Origin: Salticus scenicus
Lineage: Eukaryota > Arthropoda > Arachnida > Araneae > Salticidae
Assembly (NCBI GenBank): GCA_963930645.1
Contig: OZ005648.1
Span: 150,300,035-150,364,034, forward strand
DNA: 64,000 nucleotides
Direction of reading: 5' to 3'
Shown piece by piece: positions 10,129-19,502 of the stretch. The notes under the pieces were generated by a model. It searched no databases. It was not told the origin of the DNA and saw only the letters and a list, made by a program, of their open reading frames with translations. Positions within the stretch are counted from its first letter, which is position 1; the number at the start of each line of letters is the position of its first letter. Both the position numbers and the translations under genes were made by a program.

Positions 10129-10171
10129 TATAAGGAGCGCTTCCTCGCCAAGGGCAGTTCAGTTCAGTTCA
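10129..10171 (+). promoter_or_regulatory. LTR core promoter: TATA box and initiator-like repeats
   Basis: TATAAGG at 10129-10135 is followed 30 nt downstream by TTCAGTTCAGTTCAG, which contains two overlapping TCAGTT initiator matches (10159 and 10164; arthropod consensus TCAKTY). The spacing is right for RNA polymerase II and would place the start of R near 10160. The repeat may give two alternative start sites. Confidence 0.65.
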
Positions 10172-10361
10172 GATCTCCGCTAGCTTCGCTAGTGCTTGCA
10201 TTGCTCTTAAGCCTCTTTGAGAGAGACTTGCTTCAAGTGTTATTGGTATACAGTTTGTACTGTGGATTTGCTATTGACAGCTGTTGTTTAAGCTGTGTTT
10301 ACTGTTTGAATTGAAGCTGATACTTGGTTTATAGACCTGTATTTTTCTGGAACCTTCTGTG

Positions 10362-10367
10362 AATAAA
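10362..10367 (+). terminator. Poly(A) signal AATAAA in the LTR
   Basis: A canonical AATAAA about 200 bp downstream of the inferred start, followed by T/GT-rich sequence (TTTTTGTACGTTTGG). The functional copy for genomic RNA would be the one in the 3' LTR at 16355-16360. Confidence 0.65.
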
Positions 10368-10437
10368 TTACTGAATTTTTGTACGTTTGGCCTTTCATTC
10401 TCAGACAACTCACGAACCCCCAAGTACGCAACATTTC

Positions 10438-10455
10438 TGGTGTCAGAAGCGGGAT
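10438..10455 (+). other. Primer-binding site, tRNA-Leu type
   Basis: TGGTGTCAGAAGCGGGAT begins four bases after the 5' LTR. TGG pairs with the CCA tail, and the rest matches the complement of the 3' acceptor end of eukaryotic tRNA-Leu species, which commonly end in ...TGACACCA. The tRNA assignment rests on recall of that end and was not checked against a genome. Confidence 0.75.
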
Positions 10456-10464
10456 TGTCTGTGA

Positions 10465-11952
10465 ATGGTGATAACGAGGGCTATGGAGCAAGAGATGAAA
10501 AAACTTCTAGAAGCCTTAGCTACCCAGATAAATGAAATGAAAGCCGGACAGGAAAAGATGGAAACCGGATTGATAGAGAAAATGGAAACAGGACAGGAAA
10601 AGATGGAAGCATCGCAAAGAGAGATGAAAGAAAGTATGGAAGCATCGCAGAGAGAGATGAAAGATAGCCTGAGTCAAGAGATGAAAGAAATGAAGGTAGC
10701 ACAAGAGGAAATGAAAGCAGTTCAGGAAAAGATGGAAGCCAGTTTGACCGAAGAAATTAAAGCTAATCAAGATGAGATGAAGAGAGAGCTTTCAACGGCG
10801 AAAGAATCAATAGAGAGTAAATTAACGGTGATGGAAAATAGAATGGATGGAATAGAAGATAAAGTTATAAAGATAGAAGAAAGTTTTGAAGAGAAAGTTA
10901 TAAAGATAGAAGAAAATTTTGAAGAGAAAGTTTTGAAAGTGGAAAAGAATTTTGAAGAGAGATTTATGAAGATAGAAGAGAATTTTGAGGAGAAATTTAA
11001 AGAAAACTTTGATCAGGAGCTGAAAGGAAAGGTTTCAGAGATAGAAAGCAAGTTTAAGAGAATGGAGGAAGATCTTGAGAGGAAAATGAGAGAAGAGTGG
11101 AGCGGAGAGGTAATAGGGAATGATTTGCAGAGCAAGATTCGGAATCTCGAAGAAAAGTTAGAATCCAAGCCCCAGGAAACTGAAAGGAAAGAGAGAAGAA
11201 ACCAGAATCACGAATTTATTAAGCTATCTACCTACGACGGCAGTTCCTCCTGGCATGTATATAAGACGCAGTTTTCCATCGTAGCTGAAGCTAACGGCTG
11301 GGACTCTACCGCCAAGTCGGTCCACTTAGCAGCAGCATTACGGGGAGATGCAGCCGAGATCCTGAGAAATGTTTCTAAAGAAGAAAGGAACGACTTCGAG
11401 GCCTTGACTAGAGCACTGGAGCTACGGTTCGGAGAGAAGTGTTCTAAGGACTATAGTCGCCTCCAGCTAAAGTCCCGTTACCAGAAAACGGGCGAAAGTT
11501 TGCAAGAGCTGGCAGCGGACATTCAGAGATTGTCACACCTAGCATTCTCAGACTGTCAAGCTGACACTCGAAACGACTTAGCTCTTCAGTACTTTATCGA
11601 TGCTGTTCGGGATCCAGAAATTCAAAAAGCGCTGAGACTCTCCAACATCAGAGACGTAGAATCAGCTTTAGGCTATGCACTTAGGATAGAGGCAGCCCAA
11701 CAAGCCTCCCGTAAAGACCGCCATACCATAAGAGCAGTCTCATTAAATGATACGCCTGCTGATGAGAATGAAATGAAGAGAAGTTTCGCAGAGATCTTAA
11801 AGAGATTGCGCAGCCTGGAAAATAATATGGAAAAAAAGGATCGGAAGATAAAGTGCTGGGGCTGTGGAGGGGATGGTCATGTGAAGAGAAACTGCCCCGT
11901 ACGACCAACTATAGGAAATCACCCGGCTTCACCATCACTGCAGGGAAACTAA
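10465..11952 (+). CDS. gag: Gag polyprotein
   Basis: This 495-residue structural protein would assemble the cytoplasmic particle and package element RNA. Residues 1 to about 245 are an unusually long, Met/Glu/Lys-rich coiled coil with repeated EKMEASQREMK-type units (roughly 28-105) and then 11-residue FEEKVIKIEEN-type repeats (about 133-178). Residues about 250-420 form a retrotransposon capsid-like domain (from KLSTYDGSSSW to RIEAAQQASRK). A CCHC zinc knuckle of form CX2CX4HX4C is at 464-477. The start is the first ATG after the primer-binding site, 10 bp downstream. The 3' end overlaps pol in the -1 frame. The frame is fully open and undamaged. Confidence 0.95.
   Translation: MVITRAMEQEMKKLLEALATQINEMKAGQEKMETGLIEKMETGQEKMEASQREMKESMEASQREMKDSLSQEMKEMKVAQEEMKAVQEKMEASLTEEIKANQDEMKRELSTAKESIESKLTVMENRMDGIEDKVIKIEESFEEKVIKIEENFEEKVLKVEKNFEERFMKIEENFEEKFKENFDQELKGKVSEIESKFKRMEEDLERKMREEWSGEVIGNDLQSKIRNLEEKLESKPQETERKERRNQNHEFIKLSTYDGSSSWHVYKTQFSIVAEANGWDSTAKSVHLAAALRGDAAEILRNVSKEERNDFEALTRALELRFGEKCSKDYSRLQLKSRYQKTGESLQELAADIQRLSHLAFSDCQADTRNDLALQYFIDAVRDPEIQKALRLSNIRDVESALGYALRIEAAQQASRKDRHTIRAVSLNDTPADENEMKRSFAEILKRLRSLENNMEKKDRKIKCWGCGGDGHVKRNCPVRPTIGNHPASPSLQGN
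11832..11838 (+). promoter_or_regulatory. -1 ribosomal frameshift heptamer A AAA AAG
   Basis: In the gag frame the codons GAA AAA AAG contain the classic slippery heptamer A AAA AAG. It lies at the start of the 127-nt window in which gag and the -1 frame are both open (last -1-frame stop TAA at 11823-11825, gag stop at 11950-11952). Slippage gives direct entry into pol. A weak GGGGC...GCCCC stem is possible downstream (about 11857 and 11893). The site precedes the zinc knuckle, so the fusion protein would lack it. Confidence 0.7.
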
Positions 11953-14900
11953 GAGGAGGCCATCTCGCGGGGCGGAGGTTGCCTAAAATTAAAGAGCCCC
12001 AATTTACAGTATTTCATGTTTCATCGATGAGTGGCGGCGATAATGGACTTCACGTCTATGGCCAAGTCAACAACGCCACCTGCCGGATGATTCTGGACAC
12101 GGGAGCCAACGTGACCATCATTAGAACGGATTTGGCTCAAGAACTAAAAGAGAAGATCATCTGGACTCCGCCCTGCGTTAAACTCCAGACTGTGACCGGA
12201 GACGAAATCAAAATATATGGAAAAATGAACTTGGCCATCACTTTTGGGAATGCCAGTTACCATCATATGGCATATGTGGCTGATATAAGAGATCCTTTAA
12301 TCATTGGAATTGATTTCCTGAGAAAATTTAATTTTCAGTTGGACTTCAAGAATAATGAACTGCATTCGAGTTCGGAAGACATCGCTGTGTTCAACACTGA
12401 AAATCAAGACATTCAGACAATCTGCCAGATAACAGCCAAGTCTGAAATCTCCATCCCCCCACACACAGAGACAATAGTTTCAGGAACACCACCTACAAAG
12501 CAATACTTCCGCTATGGACTGATTGAATACCCGAATACCGACAATAGCCCAAGAGGAGTTCTGGTAGCTTCATCTCTAGTTGATCTCTCAAAGAGTACTA
12601 TACCTGTGAGAGTCGCAAACATCAGCGATAAGGTCCGAACAGTGAAGAAGGATGAAGTGTTAGCAGCCTGCACTCCTGTAACATGCATAAACCGCCCCAT
12701 GCAATCAACCGAATCCAAGTCTTCTGAGCAATTAACAACGGAACTACTCAAGAATGCAGAGTTAGGAAAGGAACAGAGATGCGCTGCGGAGAAGCTACTC
12801 CAAGAATTTAAAGACCTTTTTTCTCGAACACCTGAAGACGTCGGGCGAACGAACATCACCCAGCACAGAATTGATACAGGAAATCATCCTCCAATCAAAC
12901 AACATCCAAGAAGACTTCCTTTTGCTAAACAGGAAGAGGTCACTGAACTTCTAAATGAAATGCAGCACAATGACGTCATCGAGCCATCAACGAGTCCTTG
13001 GGCCTCTCCCATAGTACTGGTGCGAAAAAAGGATGGTTCAACAAGATTTTGTGTGGATTATCGTCGTTTGAATGACATCACGAAGAAAGACAGTTACCCT
13101 CTTCCCAGAATTGACGACACATTAGACACACTTGCTGGCAATAAATGGTTCTCGACGTTGGATCTGAAGAGCGGTTACTGGCAAGTAGAATTACATCCTG
13201 ATGATCGTGAGAAGACTGCATTCACCACGGGACAAGGACTGTGGCAATTTAAAGTTATGCCATTCGGATTATGTAATGCACCTGCCACCTTCGAACGCCT
13301 GATGGAGACAGTGCTAAAAGGACTTTCCTATGAAGCCTGTCTGGTGTATTTGGATGATATTATCATTGTGGGGCGCACCTTTGAAGACCATCTACGAAAC
13401 ATCCGAAAGGTGCTGGAGAAACTCAGAATGGCTAACCTCAAATTGAATCCAGGCAAGTGTAACTTGTTCCGTCGTGAAGTGAGCTACCTCGGCCATATCA
13501 TCTCTGCCGAAGGTGTGAGAACTGATCCTGAGAAGATCTCTGCAGTCGAGAACTGGAGTCGCCCTGAAAATGTACACCAACTACGAAGTTTCCTGGGGTT
13601 ATGCACTTACTACAGGAAGTTTGTCAAGGGTTTCTCAAATATTGCCAGACCACTGCACAAGCTGACGGAAGCCAAACAGAAGTTCCTGTGGACAGATGAA
13701 TGTGAAAAAGCGTTCAAGCGACTTAAAGAGGCCTTAACATCATCGCCTATCTTGACATATCCACAGCCCGACAGACAGTTCATACTTGATACAGATGCCA
13801 GCCATGAGAGTGTCGGTGCTGTTCTGTCGCAGGAAATTGATGGTCAAGAACATGTCATTGCCTATTGGAGTAAATGCCTGTCTAAACCGGAGCGAAATTA
13901 CTGTACCACCAGGAAAGAGCTACTCGCCATCGTAAAAGCCATAGAACATTTCCATCATTACCTCTATGGCAGAAGATTCCTGCTCCGGACTGACCATGCA
14001 TCTTTAACGTGGTTGCTCCAGTTCAAGAACCCGGAAGGACAGATTGCCAGGTGGATACAACGCCTCCAGGAATATGACTTCGAGATACGTCATCGTAAAG
14101 GGACTCTACATGGTAATGCAGATGCCTTGTCACGGAAGCCCTGCTCGGAAAGCTGCAAGTATTGCTCTAGAGCCGAACAGAAATACCTGCCGATAAATCC
14201 GGTTGCCTGCCAAGTTACTGTCTCAACACCATCAGATCAAGATCCCGATCCATGGAGTGACGAAGAACTTAGAAAATCCCAGTTGGAAGATCCTGACATA
14301 AAGCCAATATTACAGCTGAAGGAGACGACCAGCAACAGACCTACCTGGCAGGGCATTTCCAGATTTAGTCCCATTACGAAAAGTTATTGGGCACTTTGGG
14401 ACTCTCTTCATATCAGAAACGGCGTATTATGCAGAAAGTGGGAATCTGATGATGGGAAAAGCTTCAGATGGCAGATTTTATTACCAAGATCAAAAATTCC
14501 AGCTGTTTTAGAACAACTGCATAGTAGCTCTACCGGAGGCCATTTTGGGGTAATGAAGACTCTGCAGAAAGTTCGGGAACGCTTCTACTGGTGCAAGGCA
14601 AAGGAGGATGTGGAGAAATGGTGTAAATCCTGTGATGCTTGTGCGGCACGTAAAGGCCCGCAGAAACGAAGTCGAGGGAGACTGCAACGGTATAACGTGG
14701 GAGCACCATTTGAACGAATTGCAATCGACATCTTGGGTCCTTTGCCACGGACCTCCAGTGGAAATAAATACATCCTCGTCGTGATGGACTATTTCACCAA
14801 GTGGCCTGAGGCATATCCCATTCCCAATCAAGAGGCATGCACAGTCGCAGAGGTCGTAGTGCAGCAATGGGTGTCAAGGTACGGCACGCCCCTACAACTT

Positions 14901-15548
14901 CATACCGACCAAGGTAGGAACTTTACCTCTGATGTTTTCAAAGGACTGTGTCAACTACTCGGCATAGACAAAACCCGGACAACACCCTTACATCCCCAGT
15001 CGGACGGCATGGTCGAGAGGTTCAATCGTACCATCCTGAATAACCTCTCCCTTCTAGTATCAAGGAACCAGCAAGATTGGGACTTGAAGTTGCCATTGTT
15101 CCTGCTGGCTTATCGAAGTGCTGTCCATGAAACCACCGGCTATACTCCAGCCCAGATGCTGTTCGGACGTGAACTTCGTCTCCCTTGTGATCTCCTGTTT
15201 GGTTGTCCACCCGATGCGCCTTCATCGCCCGAGGAGTACATCCAAGATCTCCAGGCACGATTTGAGGACGTACACAACTTTGCTCGGGAGCGGATTAACA
15301 TGGCAACGGAGAAAATGAAGACAAGGTACGATCTAAAGGCTACGCAACATGAGTTTCAGGAAGGAGAGAAGGTCTGGTTGTGGAATCCTGTTCGACGCAA
15401 AGGACTCTCTCCCAAGTTACAGTGCAGCTGGGACGGACCATACACAGTCTTAAAAAGGCTGAATGATGTAGTGGTGCGGATCACTAAAACACCTTCATCA
15501 AAACCGAAGGTGGTGCACTATAATAGGCTAGCCAAGTACCACAAGTAA
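11838..15548 (+). CDS. pol: Pol polyprotein: protease, reverse transcriptase, RNase H, integrase
   Basis: This makes cDNA from element RNA and inserts it. It is expressed by -1 frameshift from gag; residues are numbered from the codon at 11853. Retropepsin has DTGA at 82-85 and an IIGID flap motif near 150. Reverse transcriptase has D437 in STLDLKSGYW and YLDD at 499-502 (the variant of YVDD). RNase H has D646, E689, D714 and D757. Integrase has an H890-X6-H897-X29-C927-X2-C930 zinc site and the catalytic triad D959-X59-D1019-X35-E1055, then a GPY-type C-terminus (WDGPYTVL, about 1195). No stop or frameshift interrupts about 1230 codons. There is no chromodomain and no separate start codon in good context, which supports frameshift expression. 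Confidence 0.97.
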   Translation, partial: GSEDKVLGLWRGWSCEEKLPRTTNYRKSPGFTITAGKLRGGHLAGRRLPKIKEPQFTVFHVSSMSGGDNGLHVYGQVNNATCRMILDTGANVTIIRTDLAQELKEKIIWTPPCVKLQTVTGDEIKIYGKMNLAITFGNASYHHMAYVADIRDPLIIGIDFLRKFNFQLDFKNNELHSSSEDIAVFNTENQDIQTICQITAKSEISIPPHTETIVSGTPPTKQYFRYGLIEYPNTDNSPRGVLVASSLVDLSKSTIPVRVANISDKVRTVKKDEVLAACTPVTCINRPMQSTESKSSEQLTTELLKNAELGKEQRCAAEKLLQEFKDLFSRTPEDVGRTNITQHRIDTGNHPPIKQHPRRLPFAKQEEVTELLNEMQHNDVIEPSTSPWASPIVLVRKKDGSTRFCVDYRRLNDITKKDSYPLPRIDDTLDTLAGNKWFSTLDLKSGYWQVELHPDDREKTAFTTGQGLWQFKVMPFGLCNAPATFERLMETVLKGLSYEACLVYLDDIIIVGRTFEDHLRNIRKVLEKLRMANLKLNPGKCNLFRREVSYLGHIISAEGVRTDPEKISAVENWSRPENVHQLRSFLGLCTYYRKFVKGFSNIARPLHKLTEAKQKFLWTDECEKAFKRLKEALTSSPILTYPQPDRQFILDTDASHESVGAVLSQEIDGQEHVIAYWSKCLSKPERNYCTTRKELLAIVKAIEHFHHYLYGRRFLLRTDHASLTWLLQFKNPEGQIARWIQRLQEYDFEIRHRKGTLHGNADALSRKPCSESCKYCSRAEQKYLPINPVACQVTVSTPSDQDPDPWSDEELRKSQLEDPDIKPILQLKETTSNRPTWQGISRFSPITKSYWALWDSLHIRNGVLCRKWESDDGKSFRWQILLPRSKIPAVLEQLHSSSTGGHFGVMKTLQKVRERFYWCKAKEDVEKWCKSCDACAARKGPQKRSRGRLQRYNVGAPFERIAIDILGPLPRTSSGNKYILVVMDYFTKWPEAYPIPNQEACTVAEVVVQQWVSRYGTPLQLHTDQGRNFTSDVFKGLCQLLGIDKTRTTPLHPQSDGMVERFNRTILNNLSLLVSRNQQDWDLKLPLFLLAYRSAVHETTGYTPAQMLFGRELRLPCDLLFGCPPDAPSSPEEYIQDLQARFEDVHNFARERINMATEKMKTRYDLKATQHEFQEGEKVWLWNPVRRKGLSPKLQCSWDGPYTVLKRLNDVVVRITKTPSSKPKVVHYNRLAKYHK

Positions 15549-15779
15549 CGGTAAAATTAAAATTTAAAATGTAAATACTTGTAAAATTTGCGCATGCGCA
15601 CTGTAAATATTTGTATATAAATATTTGTACATATTTGTGAATTTTGTAAATATTTCCCACTTAATTTATATTTCTATGTTATCTTTATGTGCAACTTAGT
15701 TTTTGTGTTTTAGATTGTGTAAATTTGTTTAGTTTCGCCTCTTGACCAAGGGTTGCACTGCCCGGGACGTGCAGTCCTT
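15549..15779 (+). other. Post-pol non-coding region of the LTR element
   Basis: About 230 bp between the pol stop and the polypurine tract, AT-rich, with TTGCGCATGCGCA near 15589. No env-like frame is present. Confidence 0.8.
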
Positions 15780-15792
15780 GGGAGGGGGGCAG
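15780..15792 (+). other. Polypurine tract
   Basis: GGGAGGGGGGCAG directly abuts the 3' LTR. This is the RNase H-resistant primer for plus-strand DNA synthesis expected at this position. Confidence 0.9.
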
Positions 15793-16426
15793 TGTTACGA
15801 AATTGTAAATAATTGTGTTTATTTTTGTATAAATTCTTTCAAAGAGGCTTAGTAAGTTCATAAAGTGCTAATTTTGTGCATTTCTAGTCGTTTTAGCGTT
15901 GAAATAGCCTTATTTTCCCTTAAAAACGCATTAGAAAGCCCCAGTAATGCACGTAATGGATTTGGCGCCAAATTTGGCGACTTTTTCCCACCTTGGCGAT
16001 TTTTTTGGCGACCTTGGCGAGAAAATCCTTATATGGGATATACCAAATATGGAAGCTGTAAGTTGATTGGTTGACCACTTTCTAGAGTTTTCTCGAAAAA
16101 TCTGGGCTCCATGGAACAGCATATAAGGAGCGCTTCCTCGCCAAGGGCAGTTCAGTTCAGTTCAGATCTCCGCTAGCTTCGCTAGTGCTTGCATTGCTCT
16201 TAAGCCTCTTTGAGAGAGACTTGCTTCAAGTGTTATTGGTATACAGTTTGTACTGTGGATTTGCTATTGACAGCTGTTGTTTAAGCTGTGTTTACTGTTT
16301 GAATTGAAGCTGATACTTGGTTTATAGACCTGTATTTTTCTGGAACCTTCTGTGAATAAATTACTGAATTTTTGTACGTTTGGCCTTTCATTCTCAGACA
16401 ACTCACGAACCCCCAAGTACGCAACA
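15793..16426 (+). repeat. 3' LTR
   Basis: Same length as the 5' LTR and, as far as I can read, the same sequence throughout. It is followed by the second ATAC target copy (16427-16430). Its AATAAA at 16355-16360 is the likely 3' processing signal. Confidence 0.97.
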
Positions 16427-16430
16427 ATAC

Positions 16431-16795
16431 TTTAAAATTGTAGGAAAGTGTTAAAAATGCTTAATGTAAACAAAAATGCAATTCTAGGTAATTTCCAGTA
16501 ATATCCCTTAATTTAACTGAATATTTTTGTCTGGCCCTCTAAATCTTAATGTTAATCATACTATATTCTGTAGAAAGTAGTGCCTTATGCATATGAATAA
16601 CATATTTTAATTTCATTAAGTGTATTGTAAAGCAAAGTAATTAAAATTTGGTTTATAGGAATACCTCTCATAGAATTCAATGCTTTGTAATACTTTCGGA
16701 TGTCCCTACAAACCAGTAGAAGTATTCACTCCACTTTCAATAGGGAACATTCGATAGTGAACATTAATAACATATATCACTTTCAAGAAATTACA

Positions 16796-16834
<39 letters not shown>

Positions 16835-17014
16835 TGTCTTTTGGCACAAATGATTTAGCTAAATTTATTAGTCTAAATTATTAATGTAATCTAGAATTTA
16901 TTAGTTAAATTTTTACTTTGCTTTCATTTTATAATTTGTTAAATTCATTCAAAAAAAAAAAAAAAAAAAAAAAAAAACTTATAATGGCAGTACTTAGTAA
17001 AAGTATAGATACTG
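16431..17014. other. AT-rich spacer with (AT)n and poly(A)
   Basis: Holds (AT)n at about 16799-16831 and poly(A) at about 16951-16977. No coding sequence is recognised; no reverse transcriptase belonging to the following Penelope-like fragment is seen here. Confidence 0.5.
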
Positions 17015-18139
17015 GCAAATTAGTCCCAGTCGTAGATTGTATTTTCAAACCTGTAAATCATCTAGGTGTCTTACTTGTCCTAATGCTGATAAATCACAAA
17101 TAAAAAAACTCTTCTACTTTCGTAATTTTCTGCAAGGCTTTTAACGTTATTTATTCTTTGAAATGTAACCAGTGTCACATGAATTTTTTTGGTCAAACTA
17201 ATAACCCTTTGCATTTAAGACTTAATGATCACAGGTCTAAAATTAAATGTCTGGATTCTAGTTCTAACTTGTTACATAATGTAGAAAATTCACACTTTAA
17301 ATTACATGATTTTCAGAATGTAACTGTTAAAATTTTAGAAATAATCACAAATGTGTATCTTCGATTACTTATGGAATTTAACTTTATCTCTTCACTGAGA
17401 AAAAAAAATATATACCGCTTTCATCTAGAAAGAATAAATGGTCATATTCTAAATCCTTAAACTAGAAATATAGATTTCCGAGCTATGCACATAAGGCACG
17501 CCAATAAACTGAATTGATGAAATGGCCGAGAGTTTCTAGTCTACACATTTCTAGATGGTGAAACAATATTCTGAATATTCTGAATCCTTTGTATTACGAG
17601 AAATTCTTGCTTAATTTTCTAGAATTGGGTCATAAACCAAGATTATAGCTGCTGAAACCCGCCTCTTGTATTCTCATTTATTTGGAGATATTTTCAAATA
17701 GGTTTGTCCTCGATAGTATAGGCAAACTCTCAAGAATTATAATAGAGGTCTCTAGAACTCGTTTACGAAGGGGTCTAGAAAATGTTTTATAAGAAATTTA
17801 TAAGGATGATATGGAACTATTTTTTCTAGAGCCACAATTTAGATTCTAGATGTTCAGTTATAAAATTTTTTCTCAGTGTATTGGCGTGCCTTATACTCAT
17901 AGCTCGGAAATCTATATTTCTAGTTTAGGGATTTAGAAAATCACTACCTTTTCGTTCTAGATGAAAGCGGTATAATATTTTCTCAGTGTTATTTCAATAC
18001 CCCTTACCCATATGGTCTTAACCAACAGGTTTACCAGAAGTCTAATTTTTTCTATTCTGACTTAACAAAGTTTGATAATTATAGCAATATTTATTCTCGT
18101 ATAAATTTTATGGAATTTCAAAAAAACTTACAGAGATAA
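17015..18139 (+). pseudogene. Penelope-like element fragment, GIY-YIG endonuclease end, interrupted
   Basis: The conceptual protein is in three pieces. At 17043-17142 the frame gives CKSSRCLTCPNADKSQ, the Cys motif that precedes the endonuclease in Penelope-like elements. At about 17145-17392, in a different frame, comes VIYSLKCNQC...FFGQT...LRLNDHRS, a GIY-YIG-type core, ending LMEFNFISSL. At 17990-18139, past a transposon insertion, the typical C-terminal motif TPYPYGLN appears, then a stop. The reverse transcriptase half is missing. Frameshifts and the insertion make it dead. Family assignment rests on motif recall. Confidence 0.65.
17393..17988. mobile_element. 596-bp inverted-repeat transposon inside the Penelope-like fragment
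   Basis: The left end starts CACTGAGAAAAAAAA and the right end is ATTTTCTCAGTG. Terminal inverted repeats of about 114 bp (17393-17506 and 17875-17988) share ACCGCTTTCATCTAGAA, CTAGAAATATAGATTTCC and GCACGCCAATA. The interior has no transposase. Its target site lies between the EFNFIS and PYPYGLN coding parts of the endonuclease. Flanks TTATCTCTT and TTATTTCAA match only partly, so the target duplication is unresolved and the superfamily is left open. Confidence 0.8.
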
Positions 18140-18825
18140 ACGTGGTCTTGGAAAACCAAACTTAAAACTATAGACTGTCATATGATTAAAAATTAAATTG
18201 ATGAAATTGCTGCTTCTTACAATCAATATTATAAATGGTTAGAAATTAGGAAATTTATCTTAAAAAAAAAAAAAAAGTTAATTAATGTTTGCTTTAAAAT
18301 TTTTTTTTAACCTTATATACTCTTAAACTAGCAGAAATACGCCAAGTTTTAAAAATATTTATTCATTTTACATGTAATAGCTTACACATAATTAGCAGTA
18401 CTCTAAAAAGAAAAATTTCTCAGTATATATAATGCGAGTATTATGATGTAAAAAATACCTTGTTTTCGATATAAAATGACACATAAAAATATTTTCATTC
18501 AGTATTTCTTATATATTTCAAGTTTTTTTTTTTTTTTTTTTTTTTTAAGTTATGGGAATGTAATGATTCCAAAAACAAAAGGGTTTACCCCTAATTTGTA
18601 CAAATTTGTAATTATAAAATTTTTGAAAATAATTTGTAAAAATCTCTTTGTGATATTAAACAAAATATTGAGTTATTATACATAAAACTTATGTTATTAT
18701 TAAATGTGAGTCATTATTAAAATAAATAAAAATTCTAAAGAAAACCTTTTATTGTTAGGACGGAGGACTATTAGTTTCAGTCTGGATTTTTTGCAGACCA
18801 GTTTTGTGTAACACCAAAATAAATT
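18140..18825. other. AT-rich region with poly(A)/poly(T) tracts
   Basis: Immediately after the Penelope-like stop the sequence may still be its 3' tail (to about 18260). Poly(A) is at 18262-18275 and poly(T) at 18523-18546. No gene seen. Confidence 0.5.
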
Positions 18826-18985
18826 AGAAATAACAGTCCTATCGTTACAAATTTGGTACCAAATGAAAGGGGCGATTTTTCTAAAACCAGGGGTGCAAAT
18901 AGTTTTTCGACACGACAATTATATATTTTAAAATTAACTGAAGTATGAAATTTAGGTGGCAACACTTCATTTTAATTCATTTCAG
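18826..18985. repeat. Third copy of the ~150-bp repeat found in Helitron 1
   Basis: Shares AATTAGAAATA, CCTATCGTTACAAATT, ACCAAATGAAAGGGG and ACACTTCATTTTAAT-type words with the two copies at 5925-6230. No Helitron ends were found around it. Confidence 0.75.
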
Positions 18986-19130
18986 TCATTTTAAAAAGTG
19001 AGTGGCCCAGTTTAACGGTCAAAAAATGAGATAAAAATAAATAATAATAATAAATAAACTAAAAATTTTACAGATTGAAATTATTAATCCTCTGTACTAA
19101 ACTAAATCATGTCTTTGACAGAAAGTTTAA

Positions 19131-19168
<38 letters not shown>

Positions 19169-19459
19169 CCCCAATGTGTACAATAACAAGAAATTTTGCC
19201 ATATGATAAAATATGAGAAATTATGAAAAGTCGAGATGAGAAAGGCAACTGTCTGTATGCACCTATTTTTTTGTTTGTTTGTTTTGGAATGTGGAAACTA
19301 ATGTATAATAACACATTAACCTTTATCCACAGACGTGTTATTGCATTAAAGGAAAAATTGTTTTATTAAGGAATATAAGAAAGAGTGTCAAAGATGATTC
19401 GGATAACTGCAGGGAAAATATTTTGACCATTCTCGCGTTATTGGGAATATTTCTTTGGA

Positions 19460-19502
<43 letters not shown>

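Larger units (their letters stand above)
9800..10433 (+). repeat. 5' LTR
   Basis: A 634-bp direct repeat of 15793-16426, TGTTACG...GCAACA. The inferred layout is U3 from 9800 to about 10160 with TTTGGCG motifs and a TATA box, R from about 10160 to near 10385 with an AATAAA at 10362-10367, then a short U5. The 69-codon frame at 9872-10081 and the opposite-strand frame are repeated in both LTRs and are not genes. Confidence 0.97.
9800..16426 (+). mobile_element. Complete Ty3/gypsy LTR retrotransposon
   Basis: A 6627-bp element bounded by two 634-bp LTRs (9800-10433, 15793-16426) that I find identical on reading, each starting TG and ending CA. The 4-bp target duplication ATAC lies at 9796-9799 and 16427-16430. 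Internal parts in order are a tRNA-Leu-type primer-binding site, gag (495 codons), pol in the -1 frame with protease, reverse transcriptase, RNase H and integrase, and a polypurine tract. The RNase H before integrase order identifies Ty3/gypsy. There is no env frame and no chromodomain. Identical LTRs, intact frames and all catalytic residues make it a very recent, potentially active insertion. Confidence 0.97.

Noticed and set aside
10516..10770. Minus-strand frames opposite the Gag coiled coil
   Set aside because: The repeat periodicity of Gag codons keeps the antisense frame open; the peptides mirror the repeats and have no independent features.
12512..15258. Several 60-120 codon frames opposite or out of frame within pol
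   Set aside because: Shadows of a long, intact, clearly identified pol frame.
15549..15792. An env gene after pol that would make the element an endogenous retrovirus-like unit
   Set aside because: Only about 230 bp separate pol from the polypurine tract, with no open frame.
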